44,427 bases of DNA from a bacterium (GTDB taxonomy: Bacteria > Electryoneota > AABM5-125-24 > Hatepunaeales > Hatepunaeaceae): the NCBI GenBank assembly GCA_025774605.1, contig JALGVR010000006.1, forward strand, positions 1-44,427. Reading direction: 5' to 3'. The translations under genes were made by a program, and so were the position numbers. The notes under the pieces are model-generated. The model was not told the origin of the DNA. It searched no databases and saw only the letters and a program-made list of their open reading frames with translations. The first letter of the stretch is position 1; each line of letters begins with the position of its first letter. Positions 1-7,350 of the stretch are shown in pieces.

Positions 1-71
1 CGCGAAGGCGGGAATCCAGATAAGCATTTGATATTACGTAAGTTGCCTGGATTCCCGCCTTCGCGGGAATG
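1..71. repeat. REPIN-like inverted-repeat element, copy A
   Basis: Two perfect 19-nt inverted arms (1-19 and 47-65; CGCGAAGGCGGGAATCCAG and its complement) enclose a 27-nt spacer, and the right arm continues into GGAATGAC. Each arm end is itself part of a small CCCGCCTTCGCGGG palindrome. This two-REP-plus-spacer layout is that of a REPIN. The spacer core TGATATTACGT (29-39) recurs inverted in the copy at 4914-5013. The left end may extend beyond the window. Confidence 0.75.
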
Positions 72-128
72 ACAGCATCTTTCATACGCTTTTTTACTCA
101 AGTAGGTACTACAACCAAGCAACCACCC

Positions 129-150
129 GGGCGGACAGGAATGTCCGCCC
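129..150. repeat. Perfect 9-bp hairpin, REP-like
   Basis: GGGCGGACA (129-137) and TGTCCGCCC (142-150) form a perfect 9-bp stem with a GGAA tetraloop. No T-run follows, so it looks like a REP-type palindrome rather than a terminator. It differs in sequence from the element at 1-71. Confidence 0.6.
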
Positions 151-262
151 TCCAAGCTGCAAAACAGGTTTAATGGCGCCATTTAGTAATTTCCGCTTAG
201 AAGAATCCTTCAATTCTTATCGACCATTATCATCGGTTGGATCATTTAGTGAAAAAAAGAGC

Positions 263-291
263 TTGACAAGACATCCGTACGAACCTATATT
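263..291 (+). promoter_or_regulatory. Near-consensus sigma-70-type promoter
   Basis: TTGACA at 263-268, a 17-nt spacer, and TATATT at 286-291. Transcription would begin near 298. The next credible gene starts at 769, so the product would be either a leader of about 470 nt or a separate non-coding RNA. Confidence 0.6.
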
Positions 292-525
292 ACCGTTGAG
301 TTGTTAAGCTCCATTCAGGTAGATGAGGGCGCCAATCTTTAACCGAAACCATCTATACGAGGATAGACTCATGTTACGCCGCTGATCAGCAGTTGTTCCT
401 CTCGGACTTGAGAGGACTGAAAACCGGGGGAGGGATATCCCGGCGGTGCGGCGGAACAATGAGACATTCCTGTAACACTCGGCTTACCCGACTTCCCACC
501 ACCTGTCATATCGTCCAACTCCCCA
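292..525 (+). other. Possible structured leader or non-coding RNA
   Basis: This stretch follows the promoter at 263-291, holds no credible ORF, and is rich in complementary segments. TTGTTCC (393-399) pairs with GGAACAA (453-459) and encloses a CTCTC/GAGAG hairpin (about 399-414) and a CCGGG/CCCGG hairpin (424-428 with 439-443). CGCCGC (377-382) could pair with GCGGCG (448-453) as an alternative. TAGATG and CATCTA (about 321-355) also pair. A T-rich stretch (CCCCATTTTTATTT) lies near 515-530. I compared it by eye with 6S, SRP, RNase P, tmRNA, TPP, FMN, cobalamin and molybdenum-cofactor RNAs and recognised none. The rest of the gap up to 768 shows nothing I can name. Confidence 0.3.
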
Positions 526-768
526 TTTTTATTTCACAGTCATAAGAACCGCAAACACGCTATAGCAGACAACCGAGAGAATCGTCCGTATCAAAGTCGA
601 CGATCATTATGTTGATGCTGTAGCAGGTTACGGCAATCAGAACTCTCAATCCTGCCTGATCAGCATTGGATGTTCATAACTGCGTCGATCCTGTGACGCT
701 TTATTGCTTGAACTTCAAGCTCTTACGATTTCAGGAAGTGAACCATAATTCACAGAAAGGGGTCAAGT

Positions 769-1914
769 ATGCCTTACCGCCGTTTGTTGATTATCGTCCT
801 TGCCGTTGTTATCGGTGTTGCGGTCTTCGGGGATATTGCCGTCAGCGGGGACAACGCGCCCGTTCTCAAGATCGGGCATGTCGGTCACGATCATCACACC
901 GCCCTGTACGTTGCCGCTCTGAACGGTGATCTGTTCAAGAGGGAATATGGGATATATCTCAAGGAGATCCGCGCGAAGAAGCTTTACGAGCTCTATGACG
1001 GAGACAGCCTCGTCTGCGAGCTCGAGCTTTACAAGGCGGGTGGTGGCTCAAAGATGCCCACGGACATGGCGCAGGGTATTTTCGATGTGGGCTTCGGCGG
1101 CGCTGCCGCGGTGATGTTCTTCATCGACAAGGGAACGCCGATGAGGATCATCTCGCCTCTGCACAGCAAAGGTGACATGCTTGTGGCAGGAGCCGACGTT
1201 CCCTCGACGAACTGGGCTGATTTCGTCGCATTATGCAAGGCGCGCCGGGAGCCGCTGAAGGTCGGTTTCAAGAAGCCGAAGGCGATCGCCCTGCTGATCT
1301 TTGAGGGAGCCCTGCGCGAGGAGGGCATATCCTACACCTACGATGTCCGGGACAGGGAGGCAAAGGTACTGCTTGTCAACATGAAGGGAGCCGGGCATCT
1401 GAACCCGGGGCTTGAGAACGGGATCATCGATGCTTTCGTCTGCAACAACCCCTATTGCGCCATCGCCGAGGAAAAAGGCATCGGCCGCTGCATCGCCGAC
1501 CTGAACGATCTGCCGCCGGGACTCTGGAAGGATCACCCCTGCTGCGTGATCGCCGCGATGGAGAAGGTGATCGAAGCGAGGCGTGCGGAACTGATCAAGT
1601 TCCTTGAGCTGATCGTTATCGCCACCGATTACATCAATGCGGACCAGGATATCGCGGTGAGGTCGGCTTCCAAGTGGATCGGCACCTCCATTGCGGTCGA
1701 GGAGAAGTCAATACCGACATCCAAATACTTGACGGAGCCCGATCAGGTCTGGTTGAACGGCATCTACACCTGGGTGCACTCCATGGATGACCTGGGGCAC
1801 ATCAAGGGGCAGTTGCACGGCAGGACTAACAGTGAGATCAACGCTTCACTGCTCGATCTGTCACTGATCAAGGAAGCACGGGCGAAGGTTGCGGAGAGGC
1901 GGGGGGGCAAGTAG
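769..1914 (+). CDS. ABC transporter substrate-binding protein, NitT/TauT (NMT1-like) type
   Basis: Probable periplasmic solute-binding component of the importer encoded by this and the next two genes. The 381-residue protein starts with a charged n-region and a hydrophobic segment (residues about 5-26, RLLIIVLAVVIGVAVFG) typical of a signal peptide. There is no clear lipobox cysteine, so it may be soluble or N-terminally anchored. The mature start (PVLKIGHVGHDHHTALYVA) and the later FDVGFGGAAAVMFF segment resemble the early strands and ligand-pocket region of NMT1/TauA-like binding proteins. The His-rich GHVGHDHH near the mature N-terminus is unusual and could be ligand- or metal-related. An AAAGGGG ribosome site precedes the ATG by about 6 nt. 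The substrate cannot be told from sequence: sulfonate, nitrate, thiamine-precursor and other systems share this fold. Confidence 0.8.
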   Translation: MPYRRLLIIVLAVVIGVAVFGDIAVSGDNAPVLKIGHVGHDHHTALYVAALNGDLFKREYGIYLKEIRAKKLYELYDGDSLVCELELYKAGGGSKMPTDMAQGIFDVGFGGAAAVMFFIDKGTPMRIISPLHSKGDMLVAGADVPSTNWADFVALCKARREPLKVGFKKPKAIALLIFEGALREEGISYTYDVRDREAKVLLVNMKGAGHLNPGLENGIIDAFVCNNPYCAIAEEKGIGRCIADLNDLPPGLWKDHPCCVIAAMEKVIEARRAELIKFLELIVIATDYINADQDIAVRSASKWIGTSIAVEEKSIPTSKYLTEPDQVWLNGIYTWVHSMDDLGHIKGQLHGRTNSEINASLLDLSLIKEARAKVAERRGGK

Positions 1915-2743
1915 GTTGAACAGGTTCATCACACATCTTCAGGGCTTTCTGCTGCCTCTTCTGTTCCTGGTTGTCTGGGAGGTTTGGGCTGTACATCTGG
2001 ACAATCCCGCTCTCGTTCCGAGGGTGGAGGCGGTACTCAACGTTCTCCTTCATCCGTTCAGTGAGCTGATAGGCACCGGGACGCTGGCGTGGAACACCGG
2101 TGTTTCCCTGTTCCGTGTGCTGTTCGGATTTTCCATCGCCGTTGTCCTGTGCGTACCAATGGGATTGGTGATGGGAACCTCGCGCGTCTTCTTCCGCCTG
2201 GTCAATCCGCTTGTCGAGCTGTTTCGGCCGCTGTGTCCCATCGCCTGGATACCGTTTGCGATGGCGTTCTTCGGCGTCTTGAGCGTTCCGCAGCTTTTCG
2301 GGGTCAGGTACAGCGACACGATCCTCGATTCGGTCCAGGTGGGCATGGTCTTCATCATCTTCTGGGGAGGGTTGTTCCCGATCCTGTTGAATACCATATA
2401 CGGGGTAACCGGTGTGCGGACGCTCTGGATCGAGACCGCTCAAATCCTTGGCGCATCGCGCCGCAGGATCTTCCGGAGGGTGATTATACCGGCGGCGCTG
2501 CCGGCGATCATGACCGGTCTGCGGGTCGGGCTGGGGATAAGCTGGATGGTGATCATCGCCGCGGAGATGCTGCCCGGCTCCGATTCGGGCATCGGATATC
2601 TGATTATGTACTCCTACGAACTTGCCGAGATGAATATCCTGGTCGCCTGCATGGTGATGATCGGACTGATGGGATTATTACTCAACCGCGGTCTGCTGTT
2701 CATCACTGCTCGTGTGTCCGGCTGGCAGTCTCTGGAGCGCTGA
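1889..2743 (+). CDS. ABC transporter permease, NitT/TauT type
   Basis: Inner-membrane permease of the BPD_transp_1 fold, partner of the flanking binding protein and ATPase. Hydrophobic helices are visible from LLPLLFLVVWEVWAV onward, and the cytoplasmic EAA-like coupling loop reads IETAQILGASRRRIFRRVIIP, with the conserved G of the EAA motif. The segment WMVIIAAEMLPGSDSGIGYL is characteristic of SsuC/TauC-like permeases. The longest frame opens with TTG at 1889, overlapping the upstream gene by 26 nt. A second TTG at 1916 (MNRFITHLQ...) directly follows the upstream stop and a G-rich purine run, and is at least as likely as the true start. Length (about 275-284 residues) is near normal for the family. 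Confidence 0.85.
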   Translation: MRRGGGASRLNRFITHLQGFLLPLLFLVVWEVWAVHLDNPALVPRVEAVLNVLLHPFSELIGTGTLAWNTGVSLFRVLFGFSIAVVLCVPMGLVMGTSRVFFRLVNPLVELFRPLCPIAWIPFAMAFFGVLSVPQLFGVRYSDTILDSVQVGMVFIIFWGGLFPILLNTIYGVTGVRTLWIETAQILGASRRRIFRRVIIPAALPAIMTGLRVGLGISWMVIIAAEMLPGSDSGIGYLIMYSYELAEMNILVACMVMIGLMGLLLNRGLLFITARVSGWQSLER

Positions 2744-2747
2744 AGTA

Positions 2748-3500
2748 ATGAACCGACTACTCATCGACGGCGTGGGCAAGGTGTTCAACGGCGATAATAC
2801 GCGTGAAGTCACCGCGCTGAAAGACGTTCAACTGTCAGCCGGATCCGGGGAGTTCATCTGTATCATCGGGCCGACCGGCTGCGGTAAAACCACCCTGTTG
2901 CGGCTTATCGCAGGGCTCGAATCACCGACATCGGGCACGATTCGTCTTGACGACCAGCCGATTGATGGTTTGAACAAATCCTGTACCCTCGTCTTTCAAC
3001 AGTTTTCGCTTTTCCCCTGGTTGAGTGTCCTGGGAAACATCGCCTTTGCGCTTGATTCGAAAGGTGTTCCAAAGAAGGAGCAGAAGCGGGAGGCGCTGGA
3101 TCTGTTGAGGCTGGTCGGGCTTGCAGACGCAGCCGGATCCAAGCCTCACGAGCTCTCCGGTGGAATGCAGCAGCGGGTGTCGATTGCCAGGGCTCTGGCT
3201 TACGATCCGGAGATCCTGCTGATGGACGAACCGTTCGGTGCGCTCGACGAACGAACACGTCAGAAGCTGCAGGATGTTCTACTCGATCTATGGCGGAAGA
3301 AACGCAAGACCATTCTTTTCGTCACCCATAACATCGATGAGGCTATCTACCTGGCTGACAGGATTATTATCATGGCGATCGAACCGGGTCGGATCGTAAA
3401 TAACCTTTCCGTTGATCTGCCGCGGCCGCGCAGGCGTCTGTCGGCGGAATTCACTGAACTTCATGTCAGAATCAGGGATCTGCTTGAGATCCCGGAATAA
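2748..3500 (+). CDS. ABC transporter ATP-binding protein, NitT/TauT type
   Basis: ATPase that powers the importer. The 250-residue protein has a complete nucleotide-binding domain: Walker A GPTGCGKTT (41-49), Q-loop VFQQFSLFPW (82-91), signature LSGGMQQR (136-143), Walker B ILLMDEP with D160/E161, and the switch histidine in VTHNIDEA (about 193). The SLFPW wording is typical of SsuB/TauB/NrtD proteins. The frame is open upstream to 2712, but the ATG at 2748, 4 nt after the permease stop and preceded by GGAG, gives the standard family N-terminus (MNRLLIDGVGKVF). All three transporter genes are tightly packed and probably co-transcribed. Confidence 0.9.
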   Translation: MNRLLIDGVGKVFNGDNTREVTALKDVQLSAGSGEFICIIGPTGCGKTTLLRLIAGLESPTSGTIRLDDQPIDGLNKSCTLVFQQFSLFPWLSVLGNIAFALDSKGVPKKEQKREALDLLRLVGLADAAGSKPHELSGGMQQRVSIARALAYDPEILLMDEPFGALDERTRQKLQDVLLDLWRKKRKTILFVTHNIDEAIYLADRIIIMAIEPGRIVNNLSVDLPRPRRRLSAEFTELHVRIRDLLEIPE

Positions 3501-3586
3501 CGATCGGTCATCAAGGATTCAGATTTACTGAATACGGAAGGATAAACTTTACAAATCATCTTATCTTTGACTCTGAGGAGGAGAGA

Positions 3587-4444
3587 ATGAAACATCCGAA
3601 AGTCCTGTTTCTGTCCGTTGTGCTGCTGCTCGTCGTTAGCGGTCTGAGCCGGGCACAAGTTCACTGGCGCAGCGCCAAGACAATGCCGAAGGGGTCATAT
3701 CTCGTTATGGCGTCATGGTATTATACTGATTTCACAAAGTTCTATGATTGGAATGTTGAAGAATGGAAGGACTTACCATCGGACAGCAGTCGGACTTATT
3801 GGGGCTTTAATACTATGTTCGGTTACGCGATAACCGACAGACTTGAGGCGCACGTGCATGTCCCGATCACATTCAAGTCCGCAGAGAATGACACCATTAA
3901 AAGGAGTTCTTCCGGCTTGGGGGACATCTACTTGAAGAGTCGCTATTCCGTTCTGCCCTGGGCGAAAGACAGGCACGGACTGACGCTGACCGGCGCGCTA
4001 CGCTTCCCGACCGGCGACGAGGAAGCCAGCCCGGCGCTTGGCGATGGCACAACAGACTTTGCAATCGGGGAAATATTCACGACGGCCTGGATGAATAATT
4101 TCCGCGGTCACATCAAGGCCGGATACTGGTTCAACGGCAAGAACGACGACGAGGTGAACATCGGCGATGAATTCAAGCTTATCCTGAAGCTGGATCGCAA
4201 GTTGTCGCCGAAGGTCATGCCGTTCATGACTTACATCTATTATTCTCAGACCAAGAAGGAGACCGATGCCGGTATCGTGGCGAATTCCCAGAAGATCCGC
4301 CACTACTTCGTTCTGGGCGGCGTCTACAAGCCGATAGAGGGGATGTTCATCCGCCCGAAGGTGGTGATGCCCATCGGTGGGGAGGGCGGTTCCCTGTACG
4401 CGTTCAAGCCATTGATTGACTTCTGGTATATTTTCAAGATTTAA
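3587..4444 (+). CDS. Outer-membrane beta-barrel protein, phenol-degradation MetA-like
   Basis: A 285-residue exported protein with a clear signal peptide (residues 1-23, hydrophobic LFLSVVLLLVVSGL, cleavage near SRA-Q). The mature part alternates aromatic and polar residues in strands (SYLVMASWYYTDF, WGFNTMFGYAIT, HGLTLTGALRFPTGDEEASPALGDG, HIKAGYWFNG) and ends in a strand with terminal FKI, as outer-membrane barrels do. The RFPTGDEE...LGDGTTDFAIG region resembles the MetA-pathway/transporter barrel family (PF13557). An AGGAGG site lies just before the ATG. It starts 86 nt after the ABC ATPase with no promoter visible between them, so it may be the outer-membrane step of the same uptake route. 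That link is inference. Confidence 0.65.
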   Translation: MKHPKVLFLSVVLLLVVSGLSRAQVHWRSAKTMPKGSYLVMASWYYTDFTKFYDWNVEEWKDLPSDSSRTYWGFNTMFGYAITDRLEAHVHVPITFKSAENDTIKRSSSGLGDIYLKSRYSVLPWAKDRHGLTLTGALRFPTGDEEASPALGDGTTDFAIGEIFTTAWMNNFRGHIKAGYWFNGKNDDEVNIGDEFKLILKLDRKLSPKVMPFMTYIYYSQTKKETDAGIVANSQKIRHYFVLGGVYKPIEGMFIRPKVVMPIGGEGGSLYAFKPLIDFWYIFKI

Positions 4445-4579
4445 CCCGGTTTATCAATTCCGCACGCTACAGCCTGTTGGACGGTTGAGCCTCTTCCCGC
4501 TGCAGACTGCGTTTTAGGCGCAATTACAACGGGTATATATCTGTTTGTTTTACTGCGCGGCTCAACCAAACGAAAGTCT

Positions 4580-4617
4580 GGGCGTGGGGATTCCGTCCCC
4601 TCGCCCTATCCTTTTTT
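4580..4617 (+). terminator. Strong rho-independent terminator
   Basis: GGGCG-t-GGGGA / TCCCC-t-CGCCC form a 10-bp GC-rich stem (4580-4606) with a TTCCG loop and one T/T bulge, followed by TATCCTTTTTT. It lies about 136 nt after the barrel gene and closes the importer transcript. A longer-range inverted repeat (GGTTGAGCC at 4483-4491, GGCTCAACC at 4559-4567) sits just upstream. Confidence 0.8.
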
Positions 4618-4913
4618 CCCACCTGACCCTCCCGACAGAGGACAGACCTCAGTTCGCACGCGAATAACCGTGAAAATCCCGTTTATTGCTTCATAACCTT
4701 GAAAATCAGATTGAATGGTTATACCTTATGTCTGAGGCGGAGTATGCATTCAGATAATCAAAATGGCTTGAGGCTGCTATTTAACGCCTGTTGAAGAATC
4801 TGCCAAGTGTAGTGCCCGCGGGAGCAGGTATCCGGAGGAGAATCTCTGCCTGAGACGGTGGATTCCTGCCTTCCAGGCTATCAGGGAATGAGAAAAACGC
4901 ACCAAACCTCATC

Positions 4914-5013
4914 ATTCCATCGAAAGATGGAATCCAGGAACACACGTAATATCAGCAACTTCACTGGATTCCAACCCCCGCGTCCGCGAGGGCATGCTTC
5001 CGTTGGAATGATG
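4914..5013. repeat. REPIN-like inverted-repeat element, copy B (diverged)
   Basis: ATTCCATC-gaaa-GATGGAAT (4914-4933) forms one hairpin. GGAATCCAG (4929-4937) is complementary to CTGGATTCC (4964-4972) across a spacer. The spacer carries ACGTAATATCA (4944-4954), the exact complement of the spacer core of the element at 1-71, so the two are copies of one element in opposite orientation. The right half is degraded (ACCCCCGCGTCCGCGAGGG...). Further remnants (GATTCCTGCC, GGAATGA) start near 4860. The 4618-4859 part of this gap shows nothing I recognise. Confidence 0.7.
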
Positions 5014-5055
5014 AATCTCGAGACAATTTGGCATTCTCGGACAGACTGCTTCGCA

Positions 5056-5139
5056 GGAATGACAAGGGTGTGATCTGGAATGACAGGGTGAAATTCAGGA
5101 ATTACAATGTGAGATTCAGGAATGACATGGCAAGAAAAT
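5056..5139 (+). repeat. 21-bp tandem repeat, four units
   Basis: Units beginning GGAAT[G/T]ACA start at 5056, 5077, 5098 and 5119, exactly 21 nt apart. Units 1-3 end in TGTGATCT, TGAAATTCA and TGAGATTCA, and unit 4 is more diverged. Each unit starts like the right tail of the REP-type element (GGAATGACA), so the array probably arose by expansion of that tail. It ends 278 nt before the prkA start. Direct adjacency and the lack of unique spacers exclude a CRISPR. Confidence 0.75.
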
Positions 5140-5210
5140 ATCTTGGAAATCGTGTACATTGTCAACAGACACTTATTAAGTTGGTTGAGGGTTAATTTAT
5201 ATAATTTGTG

Positions 5211-5238
5211 TTTACAGTGACTTAAATTTAAATATATC
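5211..5238 (+). promoter_or_regulatory. Possible promoter for the prkA operon
   Basis: TTTACA (5211-5216), a 16-nt spacer and TATATC (5233-5238) in a locally AT-rich stretch about 180 nt upstream of prkA. A TATAAT hexamer also occurs at 5200-5205 but lacks a good -35 partner. A stress sigma factor could use a less canonical site, so this is tentative. Confidence 0.35.
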
Positions 5239-5417
5239 TGTAAGAACGGAACAACGATACTGGGCATTCGTATAACCTGATAGAGGGTATTCGTTGAGCG
5301 TACGGTTCTTGTGAATCATGGTTAAGCCGGGATCAGGTGCATTTTCAGTTAGAGATCATTATACCGTGAAGCATTTGTAAAGTACTTCTGACAATCAACT
5401 GGAAGGAGGATCAGGAA

Positions 5418-7346
5418 ATGACTGCAAAGGTTGATTTTTCAAAGATCATCACCGAAGACCGTGAAGCGCGTGCGGAAGAGAAGTGGTCGGGAACCTTCCT
5501 TGAGTACCTGGATAAGGTTAAGGCGGATCCATCCATAACCAAGCTGGCTCATCAGCGCATCTACGATACGCTGATGTCACCGGGTATAACAGAGGTGTCA
5601 ACAGTCGACAATCCGAAACTGAGACGCATATACAAGGATGATTCGGTGAAGATATACAATTTCTTCGCCGATGAGTTCTTCGGACTGGAACCGACCATCA
5701 ATCGAATCGTCGGCTACTTCAGAGCCGCCGCCATGAAGGGCGAAGAATCCCGCCAGGTTCTGTACCTGATGGGGCCGGTCGGTTCGGGGAAGAGCTCACT
5801 GGTCGAGAAGATAAAAAAGGCGCTCGAACAAAACGTTATCTACTATATCGAAGGCTGCCCGATTCATGAAGAGCCTCTGCACCTGCTCCCAAATCACCTC
5901 CGACCCAGGTTCGAAGAGCTGCTGAAAGTGAAGATTGAAGGTGATTTATGCCCCGTCTGCCGCTGGAGACTGAAGAACGAGCTTGGCAACAACTACGAGA
6001 AATTCAGAGTAGCGACAACCAGACTCTCGAAGCGCTCCCGCGTCGGTATCGGGGTTGTGCCGCCCGTGGATCCGAATAATCAGGACACCTCTGTTCTTAT
6101 CGGCGGCGAGGATATTTCCAAGCTTGATAAATACTCCGAAGGTGATCCGAGGGTGCTCGACCTCAGCGGCGCCTTGAATGTGGGCAACCGGGGGATGACG
6201 GAGTTCATCGAGGTTTTCAAGAACGAGGTAGAATATCTTCACGTCATGATTACCGCCACCCAGGAAAAACATATCCCCGCGCCGGGCAGGCACGGTATGG
6301 TTTACGTCGATGAGGTTATTATTGCTCATTCAAACGAAGCCGAATGGCGGAAATTCCGATCGGATCACACCAACGAAGCCATCCTCGACCGTATCGTTGT
6401 CGTGCAGGTTCCCTACAACCTGGAGCTGTCCGAAGAGGTGAAGATCTATAACAAGATCATTAAAGCATCTGATTTTAAAGCACATATCGCTCCCTTCACA
6501 CTCGAATTCGCCTCGATGTTCGCAATTCTGACCAGGCTCGCCAAGAGCAACAAGGTCGATCCGATGACGAAACTGAAGATTTATAACGGTGATGAAGTTC
6601 TGGAAATGGGTCAGACCAAGCGGTTTGACATCGAAGAGCTCAGGGAGGAAGCGCGGAGCGAAGGAATGAGCGGTATCTCAACCCGCTTCATTATGAAGGC
6701 GCTCGATTTCGCCCTGGCGGAGAGCGAAGGTCAGTGCATCAATCCGATCAATGTGGCTGAAGCGCTGATACGACGGGTGAAAACCGAGGATTTGCCGGAC
6801 GAGATACGCAAGGAATATCTCACCTATCTTCAGGATACGCTGCACAAGGAGTACCTGCAGATCCTCGAGAAGGAGATCACCAAGGCGTTCGTATATTCTT
6901 ACCAGGAACAGGCCGAGTCGTTGTTCCAGAATTATCTCGATCATGCCGAAGCATACGTGAACAAGACCAAGGTCAAGGACCCCAACACCAGGGAGGAGCT
7001 CAAGCCGGATATCCAGTTCCTGAGCTCGATCGAGGAGCAGATAGGCATCTCCGGCACGGCTGCCGACGGCTTCCGACAGGATGTGATAGCGTTCCTCTGG
7101 TCGGTTACGCGCAAGGGCACCAAGATCGATTACACCAGTTATGAACCGCTCAAGGAGGCTATCGAGAAGAAGCTGCTGGCTTCAGTGCGCGACCTGTCGA
7201 GGATCGTCACCAAGTCGCGCACCCGCGACAAGGAACAGCAGGGCAAGTATGACATGATGGTTCAACGACTGCTCGAAAACGGATATTGCGAGCTGTGCGT
7301 CGATACGATACTGAAGTACGCGGCAAATAATCTCTGGCGGGATTGA
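5418..7346 (+). CDS. prkA: PrkA/YeaG family AAA+ serine protein kinase
   Basis: First gene of the conserved prkA-yeaH-spoVR trio. The 642-residue length matches PrkA. An N-terminal PrkA AAA domain carries Walker A GPVGSGKSS (119-127), and the conserved GMTEFIEVFKNEVEYLHVMITATQE and FRSDHTNEAILDRIVVVQVPYNL segments follow. EGCPIHEEPLHLLP and LCPVCRWRL contain paired cysteines that could bind metal. The C-terminal PrkA domain includes SGISTRFIMKALDFALA and ends LCVDTILKYAANNLWRD. GGAGGA precedes the ATG. In E. coli the homologue YeaG responds to nitrogen starvation and other stress; in Bacillus PrkA contributes to sporulation. Whether its main activity is kinase or another AAA+ function is debated for the family. 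Confidence 0.95.
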   Translation: MTAKVDFSKIITEDREARAEEKWSGTFLEYLDKVKADPSITKLAHQRIYDTLMSPGITEVSTVDNPKLRRIYKDDSVKIYNFFADEFFGLEPTINRIVGYFRAAAMKGEESRQVLYLMGPVGSGKSSLVEKIKKALEQNVIYYIEGCPIHEEPLHLLPNHLRPRFEELLKVKIEGDLCPVCRWRLKNELGNNYEKFRVATTRLSKRSRVGIGVVPPVDPNNQDTSVLIGGEDISKLDKYSEGDPRVLDLSGALNVGNRGMTEFIEVFKNEVEYLHVMITATQEKHIPAPGRHGMVYVDEVIIAHSNEAEWRKFRSDHTNEAILDRIVVVQVPYNLELSEEVKIYNKIIKASDFKAHIAPFTLEFASMFAILTRLAKSNKVDPMTKLKIYNGDEVLEMGQTKRFDIEELREEARSEGMSGISTRFIMKALDFALAESEGQCINPINVAEALIRRVKTEDLPDEIRKEYLTYLQDTLHKEYLQILEKEITKAFVYSYQEQAESLFQNYLDHAEAYVNKTKVKDPNTREELKPDIQFLSSIEEQIGISGTAADGFRQDVIAFLWSVTRKGTKIDYTSYEPLKEAIEKKLLASVRDLSRIVTKSRTRDKEQQGKYDMMVQRLLENGYCELCVDTILKYAANNLWRD

Positions 7347-7350
7347 TTTC

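Noticed and set aside
292-525. Known RNA classes (TPP, cobalamin, FMN, 6S, SRP, RNase P, tmRNA) for the region after the first promoter
   Set aside because: None of their signature sequences could be found by eye; kept only as an unnamed candidate.
666-929. 87-residue ORF upstream of and overlapping the binding protein gene
   Set aside because: It overlaps a well-supported gene in another frame, has a low-complexity Arg/Cys-rich tail, and no ribosome site.
1868-2443. 191-residue minus-strand ORF opposite the permease
   Set aside because: Polar, Gln/Arg/His-rich composition typical of an antisense shadow; the plus-strand permease is clear.
5056-5139. CRISPR array
   Set aside because: The units are directly adjacent with no unique spacers, the repeat is only 21 nt and degenerate, and there are no cas genes.
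4858-5267. ORFs on both strands (71 and 128 residues) in the prkA upstream region
   Set aside because: They are translations of REP-type and 21-bp repeats, have no family resemblance and no ribosome site.
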